NCBI RefSeq assembly: GCF_019352175.1
Contig: NZ_JACBYI010000009.1
Span: forward strand, 1-64,000
Source of the DNA: Paenibacillus sp. S150
GTDB lineage: Bacteria > Bacillota > Bacilli > Paenibacillales > Paenibacillaceae
Length of the DNA: 64,000 bases
Direction: 5' to 3'
Shown here piece after piece: positions 7,269 through 18,122 of the stretch (within the stretch, counting starts at the first letter, position 1; each line of letters begins with the position of its first letter). The position numbers and the translations under genes were made by a program. A model generated the notes under the pieces. That model made no database searches. It was given only the letters and a program-made list of their open reading frames with translations, and had not been told where the DNA came from.

Positions 7269-8638
7269 GCTCAGAGAAGCTGAAGGCGGAGAGGCTGGAG
7301 ACTCAGCCGGAAGCCTTGATGACGGACGGACGGGGACCCCAACCGGAGAAGCTGAAAGCTGGGGCTGCTGAGGTTACGGGGGAAGGAGGCCGGGAGCCGC
7401 TGCGGGCTGAGGGGATTCCGAAGACGGCTGCCGCCGCTTCGGAGGACATCGCCGCACCGGGGGCGGACACGCCCCGGACGCTGCTGCCCGGCGCGACAAT
7501 CGGCGTGCTCGGCGGCGGGCAGCTCGGGCGCATGATGGCGCTGGCCGGCAGCGCCATGGGCTACCGCTTCGTGGCGCTGGACCCTGCGCCGGATGCGCCC
7601 TGCGGGCAAGTAACGCCGCAGATTACAGCGGCGTATGACGACCGGGACGCGGCGCGTGAGCTGGCGCAGCGCGCGGACGTCATCACGTACGAGTTCGAGA
7701 ACGTCGACGCGGGTGTAGCCGCGCTGCTGACGAATGAATCGTACGTGCCGCAAGGCAGCGGGCTGCTGTATACGACGCAGCACCGGCTGCGCGAGAAGGC
7801 CGCCATCGAGGCGGCGGGCGTCGCCGTGGCCCCGTACCGCAAGGTCGGCAGCCTGGCGGAGCTTACGGCCGCGGCTGCCGACCTGGGCCTGCCCTGTGTG
7901 CTGAAGACAGCCACAGGGGGATATGACGGCAAGGGACAAGCCGTCATCCGCCGGGCGGAAGAGCTGGAAGCCGCCTTCCGGCAGGTAGCGCCCGGCGCTT
8001 CAGAGAGAGCCGCGCTGCCGGAGCTGGTGCTGGAGAAATTTGTCGCCTTCAAGTGCGAAATTTCTGTGGTTGCCGCCCGCAGCGCCTCCGGCGAGGTCAA
8101 GAGCTTCCCGCCCTCGGAGAACATCCACGTGAACAACATCCTGCACCTGTCCATCGTGCCTGCCAGGGTGCCGGAGCAGATTCAGCGGCGGGCCTGCGAG
8201 CTGGCTGAGCGGATTGTCACCGGGATGAACGCCGTCGGACTGCTGGCGGTGGAGATGTTCGTAACCGAAGCGGGCGAGCTGTTCGTGAATGAGCTGGCGC
8301 CGCGCCCGCATAATTCCGGGCATTATACGATGGATGCCTGCATAACCTCGCAGTTTGAGCAGCATGTGCGTGCCATCTGCAATCTGCCGCTGGGCGACAC
8401 TGCGCTGCTGACTCCCGTAGTTATGGTAAATGTGCTCGGCCAGCATCTGGACGGGGCCATTCGGGCAGCCAGCACCACGGATGAAGAAGCAAACCGGCTT
8501 GGTGTAGCACCCAAGCTTCATATATATGGCAAGACTGAGAGCAAAACCGGCCGCAAAATGGGCCACATCAACCTGCTCTGCAAGGATACCGGCGACGGGC
8601 TGTCCTGGGTGGAGCAAACTAACCTTTGGAGGAACTGA
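7265..8638 (+). CDS. purK: N5-carboxyaminoimidazole ribonucleotide synthase with N-terminal extension
   Basis: An ATP-grasp enzyme that makes N5-CAIR from AIR, bicarbonate and ATP. The canonical protein begins around residue 77 ([18 protein letters not shown]). ATP-grasp motifs follow: TGGYDGKGQ (~residue 218) and [15 protein letters not shown] (~340). Before this lies a ~75-residue low-complexity stretch rich in Ala, Glu, Gly and Pro that is absent from ordinary PurK (~380 residues). No convincing start with a ribosome site lies near the canonical N-terminus, and the ATG at 7265 overlaps the purE stop, so the extension is probably translated. Its role is unknown. Confidence 0.92.
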   Translation: MSSEKLKAERLETQPEALMTDGRGPQPEKLKAGAAEVTGEGGREPLRAEGIPKTAAAASEDIAAPGADTPRTLLPGATIGVLGGGQLGRMMALAGSAMGYRFVALDPAPDAPCGQVTPQITAAYDDRDAARELAQRADVITYEFENVDAGVAALLTNESYVPQGSGLLYTTQHRLREKAAIEAAGVAVAPYRKVGSLAELTAAAADLGLPCVLKTATGGYDGKGQAVIRRAEELEAAFRQVAPGASERAALPELVLEKFVAFKCEISVVAARSASGEVKSFPPSENIHVNNILHLSIVPARVPEQIQRRACELAERIVTGMNAVGLLAVEMFVTEAGELFVNELAPRPHNSGHYTMDACITSQFEQHVRAICNLPLGDTALLTPVVMVNVLGQHLDGAIRAASTTDEEANRLGVAPKLHIYGKTESKTGRKMGHINLLCKDTGDGLSWVEQTNLWRN

Positions 8639-8644
8639 CCAGAT

Positions 8645-9940
8645 ATGATTGAACGTTACAGCAGACCTGAAATGCGGGCCATTTGGACCGAAGAAAATAA
8701 ATTCAACGCGTGGCTGGAAGTGGAGATTTGCGCCTGCGAGGCTTGGGCCGAGCTGGGAGTGATCCCGCATGAGGATGCCGCGAAGCTGCGGAAGGATGCC
8801 AAATTCGACATCGTCCGCATTAATGAGATTGAGCTGGAAACGCGCCATGACGTCATTGCTTTTACCCGTGCGGTGTCAGAGAGCCTGGGGGCGGAGCGCA
8901 AATGGGTGCACTACGGACTCACCTCCACGGACGTTGTCGATACGGCGCTTGGTTATCTGCTTCGCCAGGCCAACGAGATCCTGGAGAAGGACATCATTAA
9001 TTTCATCGGAATTCTCAAAGACAAGGCCTTAGCCTACAAGGACACACCGATGATGGGACGCACCCATGGCGTACATGCCGAGCCAACCACCTTTGGACTC
9101 AAAATGGCGCTCTGGTACGAGGAGATGAAGCGCAACCTGGAGCGGTTCCGCCATGCCGCAAACGGCGTGCAGTTTGGCAAAATCTCCGGCGCAGTCGGCA
9201 CCTACGCCAATATCGACCCGTTCGTCGAAGAATTCGTCTGCCGCAAGCTGGGCACGAGTCCCGCGCCGATTTCCACACAGACGCTGCAGCGTGACCGCCA
9301 CGCGGAATATATGGCTGCGCTGGCGCTGGTCGCCACTTCCCTGGACAAGTTCGCCACAGAGATCCGCGCGCTGCAAAAGAGTGAAATCCGCGAGGTGGAG
9401 GAAGCCTTTGCCAAGGGACAAAAGGGCTCGTCGGCAATGCCGCATAAACGCAATCCTATCGGCTGTGAGAATATCTCCGGTCTCTCCCGCGTGATTCGCG
9501 GCCATATGGTTACTGCTTACGAGAACGTTCCGCTGTGGCATGAACGCGATATCTCGCATTCCTCCGTGGAACGGATTATCCTGCCCGATGCGACTATGCT
9601 GCTGAACTATATGCTGAACCGCTTCGGCAACATTGTGAAGAACCTGACCGTGTTCCCGGAAAATATGAAGCGCAACATGAACCGCACCTTCGGCGTGCCG
9701 TTCTCCGGCCGCATCCTGACGAAGCTGATCGACAAAGGCTTCAGCCGCGAGCAGGCGTACGATACCGTGCAGCCCCGTGCGATGCAGGCCTGGGAGGAGC
9801 AGACCCAGTTCCGCGATATCGTTGAAGCTACACCGGAGATCACCGCTGTGCTCAGCCCGGAAGAGATTGCGGATGCGTTCAATCCGTCATGGCACCTCAA
9901 GCATGTGGACACTATCTTCCGCAAGCTGGAGCTTATTTAA
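8645..9940 (+). CDS. purB: adenylosuccinate lyase
   Basis: The 431-residue enzyme acts twice in purine synthesis: SAICAR to AICAR, and adenylosuccinate to AMP, each releasing fumarate. It opens [20 protein letters not shown], the Bacillus-type PurB start. The fumarase-superfamily signature [15 protein letters not shown] (~residues 261-275) contains the flexible catalytic loop. TSTDVVDTA and the catalytic His in [14 protein letters not shown] (~138-151) are also present. GGAGG precedes it in the tail of purK, 6 bp away. Confidence 0.97.
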   Translation: MIERYSRPEMRAIWTEENKFNAWLEVEICACEAWAELGVIPHEDAAKLRKDAKFDIVRINEIELETRHDVIAFTRAVSESLGAERKWVHYGLTSTDVVDTALGYLLRQANEILEKDIINFIGILKDKALAYKDTPMMGRTHGVHAEPTTFGLKMALWYEEMKRNLERFRHAANGVQFGKISGAVGTYANIDPFVEEFVCRKLGTSPAPISTQTLQRDRHAEYMAALALVATSLDKFATEIRALQKSEIREVEEAFAKGQKGSSAMPHKRNPIGCENISGLSRVIRGHMVTAYENVPLWHERDISHSSVERIILPDATMLLNYMLNRFGNIVKNLTVFPENMKRNMNRTFGVPFSGRILTKLIDKGFSREQAYDTVQPRAMQAWEEQTQFRDIVEATPEITAVLSPEEIADAFNPSWHLKHVDTIFRKLELI

Positions 9941-9989
9941 TAAAAGGTAAGTATATACGCAAGATCATTAGTTAAAGGGAGGAAAGGTC

Positions 9990-10880
9990 ATGACACATCC
10001 TGCCGTATCCACGGCTGTGGATCTCGTAAATGCACCGCTGCTCTACAAAGGAAAGGTTCGCGAACTGTACGATCTGGGGGAACAGGCGCTGATCGTCGTT
10101 ACGGACCGGATCTCCGCGTTCGATTATGTGCTTGACCCGGCGGTGCCGGAGAAGGGCAATGTGCTCAACCGGCTCAGCGCATTCTGGTTCGGCAAAACCA
10201 AGGAGCTTATGGAGAACCATGTCGTGCATATCGATGTGGACCAGCTTGGAGAGGCCGTGAAGGACCGGGAAGCGCTCAAGAACCGCATTATGGTTGTCCG
10301 CAAAGCGGAGCGCATTGACATTGAATGCGTAGTGCGCGGGTGCATTACCGGCGGAGGCTGGCGGCAGTATCAGGAGACCGGCAAGGTCAACGGAATCGAG
10401 CTTCCCGCTTACTTGCGCAAAAACGCAGTGCTTGCCCAGCCGATTTTCACCCCTGCGGCCAAAAACGATGTCGGACACGACGAGGATATCCCTTTTGAGA
10501 AGATGCAGGAGCTGATTGGTGCGGAGCTGGCGCTGGAGCTTAAGGAGAAGAGCCTGAAGCTGTTCGCTTTTGCCAGAGAGTATTGTGAGGAGCATGGAAT
10601 CATTCTCGCGGATTGCAAATTCGAGTTCGGCCTGCTGGACGGCAAGGTTATCCTCATTGATGAGATTTTCACACCGGATGCTTCGCGCTTCTGGGCCAGG
10701 GATAAGTACGCACTGGATATTGAGATTGACAGTATGGACAAGGAGCCGGTCCGGGCGTATCTTTCCGCATCCTCCTGGGACAAGAACAGCACTCCGGACC
10801 CGCTGCCGCTGGAAGTCGTAGAAGAAACCACCCGCCGTTATCTGGATATTTATCATCGCCTTACCGGCAAGTCTTTATAG
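9990..10880 (+). CDS. purC: phosphoribosylaminoimidazole-succinocarboxamide synthase
   Basis: SAICAR synthase joins CAIR and aspartate using ATP. The glycine-rich strand LLYKGKVRELYDLG (~residues 15-28) and the motif VVRGCITGGGWRQYQETG (~108-125) identify the family. LADCKFEFGLLDGKVILIDEIFTPDASRFW is the active-site block near residues 209-238; only its ends need to be noted. At 296 residues it belongs to the longer form, not the ~240-residue B. subtilis form. It lies 49 bp after purB behind GGGAGGAAAGG. Confidence 0.95.
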   Translation: MTHPAVSTAVDLVNAPLLYKGKVRELYDLGEQALIVVTDRISAFDYVLDPAVPEKGNVLNRLSAFWFGKTKELMENHVVHIDVDQLGEAVKDREALKNRIMVVRKAERIDIECVVRGCITGGGWRQYQETGKVNGIELPAYLRKNAVLAQPIFTPAAKNDVGHDEDIPFEKMQELIGAELALELKEKSLKLFAFAREYCEEHGIILADCKFEFGLLDGKVILIDEIFTPDASRFWARDKYALDIEIDSMDKEPVRAYLSASSWDKNSTPDPLPLEVVEETTRRYLDIYHRLTGKSL

Positions 10881-10945
10881 ATGGCAAGCAATCATTATTA
10901 ACCGCCAGGCCAAGCTCATTAAATTTTAGGAGGAACTACAAGCGT

Positions 10946-11191
10946 ATGTTAAAAGCGACAGTCTATGTCACCATCAAAAAGAGTGTGCTCGATCCCCAAG
11001 GTGTAGCCGTGCAAGGGGCGCTGCATTCCGTAGGTTTTCAGGAAGTGGAGAGCTTGCGTATCGGCAAATATATGGAGTTGACCCTCGATACCGACAACCG
11101 CGCCGAGGCGGAAGGACGTCTGAAGGAAATGTGCGAAAAGCTGCTGGCCAACACGGTGATCGAGGATTACCGCTACGAATTGGAGGACTAA
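10946..11191 (+). CDS. purS: phosphoribosylformylglycinamidine synthase, PurS subunit
   Basis: The 81-residue protein is the small scaffold of the three-part FGAM synthase (PurS-PurQ-PurL) used by Gram-positives. The start [19 protein letters not shown] and the segment [15 protein letters not shown] are characteristic. PurS dimers bridge glutaminase and synthetase so ammonia can pass between them. AGGAGGAACTAC precedes the ATG. It lies 5 bp from purQ. Confidence 0.95.
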   Translation: MLKATVYVTIKKSVLDPQGVAVQGALHSVGFQEVESLRIGKYMELTLDTDNRAEAEGRLKEMCEKLLANTVIEDYRYELED

Positions 11192-11196
11192 AAGTC

Positions 11197-11886
11197 ATGA
11201 AATTTGCTGTACTTGTCTTTCCAGGCTCCAATTGTGACATTGACTGCTACAAAGCGGTGGAAGACAGCCTTGGTGAACCAGTGGATTATGTGTGGCATAC
11301 GGCGACAGATCTGTCTGCCTATGACTGCATTCTCGTGCCGGGCGGCTTCTCTTATGGCGATTATCTGCGCTGCGGCGCAATTTCCCGGTTCGCTCCGGTT
11401 ATGGCTGAAGTAGCCAAGGCTGCGGAGCAGGGCAAATTCGTGCTCGGCATCTGCAACGGATTCCAAATCCTGACCGAAGCCGGGCTTCTGCCGGGGGCGC
11501 TGCTTCGCAATAGTTCAATGAAATTCCGCTGTCACGACACGGTGCTTAAGGTCGTTAATAACAATACGCCTTTTACTGTTAATTATGTGAAGGATGAAGA
11601 AATTGTCATTCCCATCGCGCACGGTGAAGGCAACTATTATTGCGATGAGGAGACTTTGGCATCGCTCCGGGCCAACCATCAGATCGTATTCACATACACA
11701 GACAACCCTAACGGCTCGGTAGCCGATATTGCAGGCGTGAGCAACAAAGCGGGCAACGTGGTTGGCATGATGCCCCACCCGGAACGGGCGGCGGACAGCC
11801 TGCTTGGCTCGGAAGACGGCAAACGGATGTTCACATCCATTCTCAAGACATGGAGGGATCGTTATGACGCAGCAAGTATCCGCTAA
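11197..11886 (+). CDS. purQ: phosphoribosylformylglycinamidine synthase, glutaminase subunit
   Basis: A class I glutamine amidotransferase of 229 residues that supplies ammonia to PurL. The start [18 protein letters not shown] is canonical. The nucleophile Cys is in GICNGFQIL (~residues 86-94), and the His/Glu pair is in [12 protein letters not shown] near residue 200. The start at 11197, not 11131, is set by GGAGGACTAAAAGTC and by family length. The 3' end overlaps purL by 23 bp. Confidence 0.97.
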   Translation: MKFAVLVFPGSNCDIDCYKAVEDSLGEPVDYVWHTATDLSAYDCILVPGGFSYGDYLRCGAISRFAPVMAEVAKAAEQGKFVLGICNGFQILTEAGLLPGALLRNSSMKFRCHDTVLKVVNNNTPFTVNYVKDEEIVIPIAHGEGNYYCDEETLASLRANHQIVFTYTDNPNGSVADIAGVSNKAGNVVGMMPHPERAADSLLGSEDGKRMFTSILKTWRDRYDAASIR

Positions 11887-14110
11887 GGAGCCGACCGCAG
11901 AGCAAATCGCGGAGCAGAAAATCTACAGCCAATTCGGTGTGTCGGACAGCGAATATGAGCTCATCACTTCTTTCATGGGCCGTAAGCCAAACTATACGGA
12001 AATCGGCGTCTTCAGCGTCATGTGGTCCGAGCACTGCGCGTACAAGAATTCCAAGCCGCTGCTGGGCCGTTTCCCTACAAGCGGACCGCGCGTGCTGATG
12101 GGACCGGGCGAAGGCGCCGGGATTGTAGACATCGGCGACAACCAGGCGGTTGTATTCAAAATCGAAAGCCACAACCATCCTTCGGCGGTAGAGCCTTATC
12201 AAGGCGCAGCTACCGGAGTGGGCGGAATTATCCGTGATATCTTCTCCATGGGAGCAAGACCGGTGGCGCTGCTGAACTCCCTGCGTTTCGGGAAGCTTGA
12301 AAGCGACCGGGTCAAATATCTGTTCGAGCATGTCGTCTCCGGTATTGCAGGCTACGGCAACTGTATCGGGATTCCGACAGTGGGCGGCGAAATTATGTTC
12401 GACGACAGCTATGACGGCAATCCGCTGGTCAATGCCATGTGCGTCGGCCTTATTGATCATGACAAAATCCAGCGCGGTGTCGCCAAAGGCGTAGGCAATC
12501 CCGTGTTCTATGTAGGTCCTCCTACCGGACGCGACGGGATTCACGGCGCAACCTTCGCTTCCGTAGAGCTGAGTGAGGAATCGGAAGCCAAGAAAACCGC
12601 GGTGCAGGTCGGCGATCCGTTTATGGAAAAGCTGGTTATGGAATCCTGCCTGGAGCTGATCGACAGCGGCATCGTGCTTGGCATTCAGGATATGGGCGCA
12701 GCCGGGCTGACCTGCTCCAGTGCCGAAATGGCAAGTAAAGCGGGCAACGGGCTGGAGCTGTATCTGGACCAGGTGCCACAGCGCGAAGACGGCATGACAC
12801 CTTACGAAATGATGCTGTCCGAATCGCAAGAGCGGATGCTGTTTGTCGTTGAACCCAAGGATGAGGCGCAGGCGCAGGAGATTTTTGACCGCTGGGGCGT
12901 CATTTGCCGCAAAGTGGGGAAGGTAACGGATGACGGCCGTCTGAAGCTGTTCCATCACGGCGAGGTTGTCGGAGACATGCCGGTAACAGCTCTTGTTGAC
13001 GAATGTCCGATCTATAAAAAACCATCCGCAGTTCCGGCTTACTATGAAGAGAACGCATCGGTTGACACACTGCGTTATGAGGAAGTGACCGATCTGGGCG
13101 GTGCGCTGCATACCGTGCTGGCTTCGCCAACCGTTGCAAGCAAAGCTTGGGTATATAACCAATATGACTACATGGTGCGGACCAGCACGGCGGTTCGTCC
13201 CGGTTCTGATGCTGCTGTGGTAACCATTCACGGCACACGCAAGGGCCTGGCCATGACCACGGACTGCAACGGACGTTATGTCTATCTGGACCCTGAAGTC
13301 GGCGGACGCATCGCTGTCAGTGAAGCCGCCCGCAACATTGTTTGCTCCGGGGCGAAGCCGCTGGCGATTACGGACAACCTGAACTTCGGCAGTCCGGAGA
13401 AGCCGGAGATTTTCTGGCAAATGGAACGTGCGGTAGAAGGAATGGCTGAAGCCTGCCGTGTCCTGGACACGCCGGTTATCGGCGGAAATGTCAGCCTGTA
13501 CAATGAAAATGCATCCGGAGCGATCTACCCGACACCGGTTGTCGGCATGGTCGGACTGGTCGAGGATACCGATCACATTACAACACAGGCCTTCAAGCAG
13601 GAGGGCGACGCCATTCTGCTGCTGGGTGTAACCAAAGCGGAGCTTGGCGGCAGTGAATTCCAATATGCCGTCCACGGACTGACGGAAGGGCGTCCGCCGG
13701 CGCTTGATCTGGCTGCAGAGCAGAAGCTGCTGGATGCCGTGCTTGGCACAATTCGCGACGGTTTGGTCCGCTCGGCGCATGACCTCTCTGAAGGCGGCTT
13801 GGCGGCAGCGCTGGCAGAGAGCTGTATCAGCGGCTCCATCGGTGCGAATGTGGAGCTGTCCGCAGGCGGACTGCGCCCGGATGTGGCGTTGTTCAGCGAG
13901 AGCCAGTCCCGTATCGTATTGACATCGGCGCCTGAACATGCGGAAGAGCTGAAAGCGGCGGTTGCCGCTTACGGCGTGCCGGTAGAAATCATCGGAACTG
14001 TGGGCGGAGACAGGCTGCGTGTATCCCTGGATGGCACATCCTTACTGGACGAAGCTGTAGCTGCATTAAAAACCACTTGGGAGGATGCTATTCCATGTCT
14101 TATGAAATAA
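11864..14110 (+). CDS. purL: phosphoribosylformylglycinamidine synthase, synthetase subunit
   Basis: A small-type PurL of 748 residues: two AIRS-like halves that use ATP to convert FGAR and ammonia to FGAM. Motifs include [13 protein letters not shown] (~residues 47-59), [23 protein letters not shown] (binding of the Mg-ATP site) and GNVSLYNE in the second half. The start at 11864 follows ATGGAGGGATCGTT within purQ, showing coupled translation. A 698-codon antisense frame across it is a codon-bias shadow. Confidence 0.97.
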   Translation: MTQQVSAKEPTAEQIAEQKIYSQFGVSDSEYELITSFMGRKPNYTEIGVFSVMWSEHCAYKNSKPLLGRFPTSGPRVLMGPGEGAGIVDIGDNQAVVFKIESHNHPSAVEPYQGAATGVGGIIRDIFSMGARPVALLNSLRFGKLESDRVKYLFEHVVSGIAGYGNCIGIPTVGGEIMFDDSYDGNPLVNAMCVGLIDHDKIQRGVAKGVGNPVFYVGPPTGRDGIHGATFASVELSEESEAKKTAVQVGDPFMEKLVMESCLELIDSGIVLGIQDMGAAGLTCSSAEMASKAGNGLELYLDQVPQREDGMTPYEMMLSESQERMLFVVEPKDEAQAQEIFDRWGVICRKVGKVTDDGRLKLFHHGEVVGDMPVTALVDECPIYKKPSAVPAYYEENASVDTLRYEEVTDLGGALHTVLASPTVASKAWVYNQYDYMVRTSTAVRPGSDAAVVTIHGTRKGLAMTTDCNGRYVYLDPEVGGRIAVSEAARNIVCSGAKPLAITDNLNFGSPEKPEIFWQMERAVEGMAEACRVLDTPVIGGNVSLYNENASGAIYPTPVVGMVGLVEDTDHITTQAFKQEGDAILLLGVTKAELGGSEFQYAVHGLTEGRPPALDLAAEQKLLDAVLGTIRDGLVRSAHDLSEGGLAAALAESCISGSIGANVELSAGGLRPDVALFSESQSRIVLTSAPEHAEELKAAVAAYGVPVEIIGTVGGDRLRVSLDGTSLLDEAVAALKTTWEDAIPCLMK

Positions 14111-15591
14111 AGACCGGGAACGAGCAGGAGACCCCTATCCTGTGGACCGGCGACTTTTACAATGAAGGAACGGGCTCGGGAGATATTTTTGATACGCTGA
14201 AAGAAGAATGCGGCGTCTTTGGGGTCTTCGGACACCCGGAAGCCGCTTCCATGTCATATTACGGCCTGCACGCCCTGCAGCACCGTGGAGAAGAGAGCGC
14301 GGGCATTTGCGTGGCAGACGGGCGCGATTTCAACTACCACCGCGGCATGGGGTTGGTCAAAGAAGTGTTCGACAAAGACAAAATCGCCTCACTGATCGGC
14401 AACATGTCCATTGGCCATGTACGCTATTCCACCAGCGGCGACAGCAGGCTGACCAACGCGCAGCCGCTGGTCTTCAAATACCGCGACGGGGATCTGGCGA
14501 TTGCCACCAACGGGAATATAGTCAATGAGCCCCTGATCCGCAAGCAGCTGGAGCAAGGCGGTTCCATCTTCCAGACCACAAGCGACACGGAAGTGCTGGC
14601 ACATCTGATTGCGCGTTCGCAGAAGGATTTTGTCGAAGCGACCAAGGATGCGCTGCAGCAGCTGGTGGGCGGCTTCGCCTTTCTGCTGATGACCAATGAC
14701 AAGCTGATCGTAGCTTCCGACCCGCATGGCCTGCGCCCGCTGGTTATGGGACGTGTAGGCGAAGCCTACGTATTCGCTTCGGAATCCTGTGCGCTGGAAG
14801 TCATCGGCGCCAAGTTCGTCCGTGACATTGAACCGGGCGAGCTGCTGGTGCTTGACCAGAACGGCTTCCTGGAAGACCATTTTGCCGAGCCGCAGCGCAA
14901 GGCGCTGTGTGCGATGGAATATATCTATTTTGCCCGGCCGGACAGCGATCTGAACGGCTCCAACCTGCACTCCGCCCGCAAGCGGATGGGCAGCCGCATG
15001 GCGCTGGAAGCCTTCGTTGACGCCGATATCGTAACCGGCGTCCCGGATTCCAGTATCTCGGCGGCCATCGGCTACGCCGAGCAGACCGGCATCCCCTATG
15101 AGCTTGGCCTGATCAAGAACAAATACACCGGCCGGACTTTCATTCAGCCGAGCCAGGAGCTGCGCGAGCAGGGCGTGAAGATGAAGCTCAGCGCGGTGCG
15201 CCGCGTCGTTGAAGGACAGCGCGTGGTCATGATTGACGATTCCATCGTGCGCGGAACGACCTCGCGGCGGATCGTCAATCTGCTGCGCGAAGCCGGAGCG
15301 ACCGAGGTGCATGTGCGGATCACCTCGCCGCCGTTCAAGAACCCTTGCTTCTACGGTATCGACACACCGGACCGCCGCGAGCTGATTGCTTCCTACAAGA
15401 CCATTGAAGAAATGTGCGAGGAGATCAACGCCGATTCGCTGGCGTTCCTCTCGCCGGAAGGCCTGATCCATTCGATCAGCGGCTATAACAGCGGTGATTA
15501 CAAGGGTGGTCTGTGCCTCTCCTGCTTCGATAACGATTATCCGACGCAGGTGGATTTCGGCGGGGAAGAGAAGGACGGGTGTTCGTGTTGA
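14095..15591 (+). CDS. purF: amidophosphoribosyltransferase
   Basis: The enzyme catalyses the first committed step, PRPP plus glutamine to phosphoribosylamine. The N-terminal nucleophile Cys39 of [16 protein letters not shown] is exposed after propeptide removal. The predicted propeptide (~38 residues) is longer than the 11 residues of B. subtilis PurF. The PRPP loop is [15 protein letters not shown] (~residues 378-392). C-terminal cysteines ([15 protein letters not shown]) are the [4Fe-4S] ligands of Bacillus-type PurF. The start at 14095 follows GGGAGG and overlaps purL by 16 bp. It is followed by an unusual ~880-bp repeat region. Confidence 0.95.
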   Translation: MSYEIKTGNEQETPILWTGDFYNEGTGSGDIFDTLKEECGVFGVFGHPEAASMSYYGLHALQHRGEESAGICVADGRDFNYHRGMGLVKEVFDKDKIASLIGNMSIGHVRYSTSGDSRLTNAQPLVFKYRDGDLAIATNGNIVNEPLIRKQLEQGGSIFQTTSDTEVLAHLIARSQKDFVEATKDALQQLVGGFAFLLMTNDKLIVASDPHGLRPLVMGRVGEAYVFASESCALEVIGAKFVRDIEPGELLVLDQNGFLEDHFAEPQRKALCAMEYIYFARPDSDLNGSNLHSARKRMGSRMALEAFVDADIVTGVPDSSISAAIGYAEQTGIPYELGLIKNKYTGRTFIQPSQELREQGVKMKLSAVRRVVEGQRVVMIDDSIVRGTTSRRIVNLLREAGATEVHVRITSPPFKNPCFYGIDTPDRRELIASYKTIEEMCEEINADSLAFLSPEGLIHSISGYNSGDYKGGLCLSCFDNDYPTQVDFGGEEKDGCSC

Positions 15592-15593
15592 CA

Positions 15594-15626
15594 TCCCCCT
15601 AAGTCCCCCTTGCAAAGGGGGATTCC
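15594..15626. repeat. CCCCCTT/AAGGGGG hairpin after purF
   Basis: The sequence TCCCCCTTGCAAAGGGGGA forms a perfect short hairpin directly after the purF stop. It has no T-run and reads as a palindromic intergenic element rather than a terminator. A second CCCCC tract upstream (15596-15600) offers an alternative pairing partner. Confidence 0.6.
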
Positions 15627-15747
15627 GAAGGGCGCTGCCCTCCGGCCACCCGAAAGCTTGGCGGTAGGAGTTTGCTTTTAACTTTCTAAGATTGCGTGGG
15701 TGCGGGTGCCCGCTTTGTCCTGCGGACACGCTTTACGGCGCACCGGA

Positions 15748-16182
15748 AGCGCACGGCTTCGCCCCGTGCGCGAAAAGCAGGAGCCCCCCGGCCTGTTTGC
15801 TCCGCAAAAGCGGGGGTGCTCTCGCTAAAGGGGGCGCACGGCTTCGCCCCGTGCGCGAAAAGCAGGAGCCCCGGCCTGTTTGCTCCGCAAAAGCGGGGGT
15901 GCTCTCGCAAAAGGGGGCGCACGGCTTTGCCCCGTGCGCGAAAAGCAGGAGCCCCTGGCCTGTTTGCTCCGCAAAAGCGGGGGTGCTCTCGCAAAAGGGA
16001 GCGCACGGCTTCGCCCCGTGCGCGAAAAGCAGGAGCCCCTGGCCTGTTTGCTCCGCAAAAGCGGGGGTGCTCTCGCTAAAGGGGGCGCACGGCTTCGCCC
16101 GTGCGCGAAAAGCAGGAGCCCCCTGGCCTGTTTGCTCCGCAAAAGCGGGGGTGCTCTCGCTAAAGGAGGCGCTTGGCTTCGC
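15748..16182. repeat. 84-bp tandem repeat, about five copies, inside the pur operon
   Basis: A GC-rich unit recurs with starts at 15751, 15836, 15919, 16003, 16087 and a decaying copy at 16171 (periods 85, 83, 84, 84, 84 bp). Every unit contains a strong hairpin GCGCACGG-loop-CCGTGCGC and a second one, CCGC-AAAA-GCGG. Because 84 is divisible by three, long repetitive frames stay open on both strands, but none has a ribosome site. The array separates purF from purM, which in related operons are almost adjacent. Confidence 0.9.
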
Positions 16183-16268
16183 CAAAAGCGCAGACTGACT
16201 GCCTCCGTGCAAGGCGCGTTAAATCGGCTTGCGGCGGGGTTTGAATCCGGTGGTTGGAGTGATGGAGA

Positions 16269-16384
16269 GGAAGTTTGGAACTGTAGGAGCGATAGCGTTC
16301 GCCTTTATGTTTGGATTTCTGCCGCCGCAGCGGTTCAAATCAAGGAAATCCAAACATAACAGCGACCGGAAGTCCAAACATTCC
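16269..16384. repeat. ~116-bp nested palindromic repeat, copy 1
   Basis: Outer arms GGAAGTTTGGAACTG and CGGAAGTCCAAACATTCC form an imperfect inverted repeat. Inner arms ATGTTTGGATTTC and GAAATCCAAACAT are perfect. A near-identical element lies at 39688-39802 between glnM and glnP. The two copies share arms and length but differ in the central loop, as expected for a mobile or folding-constrained element. Confidence 0.88.
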
Positions 16385-16467
16385 TTGTAATCATGAATAT
16401 AACCACCAATCAAATCCCTGCCGCCCCGACTACGCGCTCTAAACTAATTTAAATGAGGTGTCCAAAA

Positions 16468-17508
16468 GTGTCGGAAGCTTATAAAAATGCCGGAGTGGAT
16501 ATTGCGGCTGGCAATGAAGCGGTAGAACGCATGAAAAAGCATGTGAAGCGCACATACCGTCCGGAAGTGATGACAGAGCTGGGCGGCTTTGGTGCGCTCT
16601 TCGGTCTCAATAAAGACAAGTATGAAGAGCCGGTGCTCGTATCGGGTACCGACGGCGTGGGCACGAAGCTCAAAATCGCTTTCGCGGCCGACCGCCACGA
16701 CACGATTGGCATCGACGCTGTCGCTATGTGTGTGAATGATATTGTGGTGCAGGGTGCCGAGCCGTTATTCTTCCTCGACTATCTGGCCTGCGACAAGGTT
16801 GTGCCGGAGAAGATTGAGGCAATTGTTGCCGGAATCGCCGAAGGCTGCCACCAGGCAGGCTGTGCGCTGATCGGCGGCGAAACGGCGGAGATGCCGGGCA
16901 TGTATTCGGCGGGCGAATATGATATCGCCGGCTTCACGGTAGGTGTGGCCGACAAAGCCAAGCTGGTAACCGGTGCGGATATTGCGCCGGGAGATACCGT
17001 AATTGGCCTGGCTTCCAGCGGCGTACACAGCAACGGATTCTCGCTGGTGCGTAAGCTTCTGCTGGAGAAGGACGGCTATGAACTGAACGATGTGGTTCCC
17101 GAGCTGGGTGCTCCGCTTGCGGATGTGCTGCTGGCACCCACAAAAATCTATGTGAAGCCGCTGCTGGCGCTGCTGGAGCAGCTGCCGGTCAAAGGCATGG
17201 CGCATATTACCGGAGGCGGGTTCATTGAGAACATTCCGCGTGTGCTGCCGGACGGTGTGAACGTGGAAATTAACTACGGCTCCTGGCCGGTCCTGCCGAT
17301 CTTCGATTTGCTGCAGAAGAGGGGCAAGGTGAGCAACCGCGATATGTTCACCACCTTTAATATGGGGGTGGGGCTGGTGCTGGTTGTGGCTGCAGCAGAT
17401 GGAGAACGTGCATTGGAGCTGCTGAAAGCGAGCGGCGAAGAAGCGTACCGGATTGGAACTGTCACGGAAGGGGAACGCATCGTTACCTTTACGGGGGCTG
17501 ACGTGTGA
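16468..17508 (+). CDS. purM: phosphoribosylformylglycinamidine cyclo-ligase (AIR synthetase)
   Basis: The 346-residue enzyme converts FGAM to AIR with ATP. It begins [19 protein letters not shown], nearly the canonical PurM start. The ATP site [13 protein letters not shown] (~residues 61-73) and [17 protein letters not shown] (~140-156) are intact, as is [12 protein letters not shown]. The GTG at 16468 is preferred to an ATG at 16453 because AATGAGGTG serves as ribosome site and it matches family N-termini. It follows the repeat-filled gap, so its expression relative to purF may differ. Its stop overlaps purN by one base. Confidence 0.96.
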   Translation: MSEAYKNAGVDIAAGNEAVERMKKHVKRTYRPEVMTELGGFGALFGLNKDKYEEPVLVSGTDGVGTKLKIAFAADRHDTIGIDAVAMCVNDIVVQGAEPLFFLDYLACDKVVPEKIEAIVAGIAEGCHQAGCALIGGETAEMPGMYSAGEYDIAGFTVGVADKAKLVTGADIAPGDTVIGLASSGVHSNGFSLVRKLLLEKDGYELNDVVPELGAPLADVLLAPTKIYVKPLLALLEQLPVKGMAHITGGGFIENIPRVLPDGVNVEINYGSWPVLPIFDLLQKRGKVSNRDMFTTFNMGVGLVLVVAAADGERALELLKASGEEAYRIGTVTEGERIVTFTGADV

Positions 17509-18122
17509 TGCAATGGAGCCGGATCGCTGTTTTTGCCTCCGGGCAAGGCAGTAATTTTGCTGCACTGGCAGAGGCTGAGAGGGCAGGGCAGCTTGGCGGT
17601 GGGCGCATCGAGCTGCTGGTGTCCGACAGGCCGGAAGCGCCTGTGGCCCGGCGCGCGGAGGCAGCGGGTATTCCCTCCCTCCTGCTGAGGCCGAAGGACT
17701 TCGCAAGCCGGGAGCTCTATGAAGCGGGAATTGTAGCTGAACTGCAGCGCAGGAACATTGGACTTATCGTTCTCGCAGGATATATGCGGCTGATTAGCCC
17801 TGTGCTGCTTGAACCCTATGCCGGGCGGATCATTAACATCCATCCTTCGCTTTTACCGGCCTTTGCCGGGAAAGATGCCATTGGCCAGGCACTGGATTAC
17901 GGCGTAAAGCTGACAGGGGTGACGGTTCATTTTGTCGATGGCGGCATGGATACCGGGCCGGTTATCGCCCAGCGGAGTCTTGCGGTGGAGGCTGGCGATA
18001 CCGCCGAATCGCTGGCAGAACGTATCCACCGGGTAGAATACGAGCTGTATCCTGCGGTCGTGGCTGCTCTTGCCGCGGGAAAAGTCGAACTGGACGGCAG
18101 AAGGGCGATTATCCGCGCATAG
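17508..18122 (+). CDS. purN: phosphoribosylglycinamide formyltransferase
   Basis: The 204-residue enzyme transfers formyl from 10-formyl-THF to GAR. The start has FASGQGSNFAALAEA (phosphate loop). The catalytic Asn/His lie in IINIHPSLLPAF (~residues 104-115), and the Asp is in HFVDGGMDTGPVI. The loop motif after PAF reads AGKDA instead of the more common KGxHA or PGxxA, which is within family variation. ATG overlaps the purM TGA. A 418-bp gap follows before purH. Confidence 0.94.
   Translation: MQWSRIAVFASGQGSNFAALAEAERAGQLGGGRIELLVSDRPEAPVARRAEAAGIPSLLLRPKDFASRELYEAGIVAELQRRNIGLIVLAGYMRLISPVLLEPYAGRIINIHPSLLPAFAGKDAIGQALDYGVKLTGVTVHFVDGGMDTGPVIAQRSLAVEAGDTAESLAERIHRVEYELYPAVVAALAAGKVELDGRRAIIRA

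Noticed and set aside
11843..13939. 698-codon minus-strand frame antisense to purL
   Set aside because: It mirrors a highly conserved plus-strand gene; codon-biased GC-rich genes commonly leave such antisense frames, and it has no ribosome site or recognisable domain.
15692..16359. Long repetitive open frames on both strands across the 84-bp array
   Set aside because: The unit length is a multiple of three, so frames stay open by construction in all copies. None has a ribosome site, and the predicted peptides are only the repeat translated.
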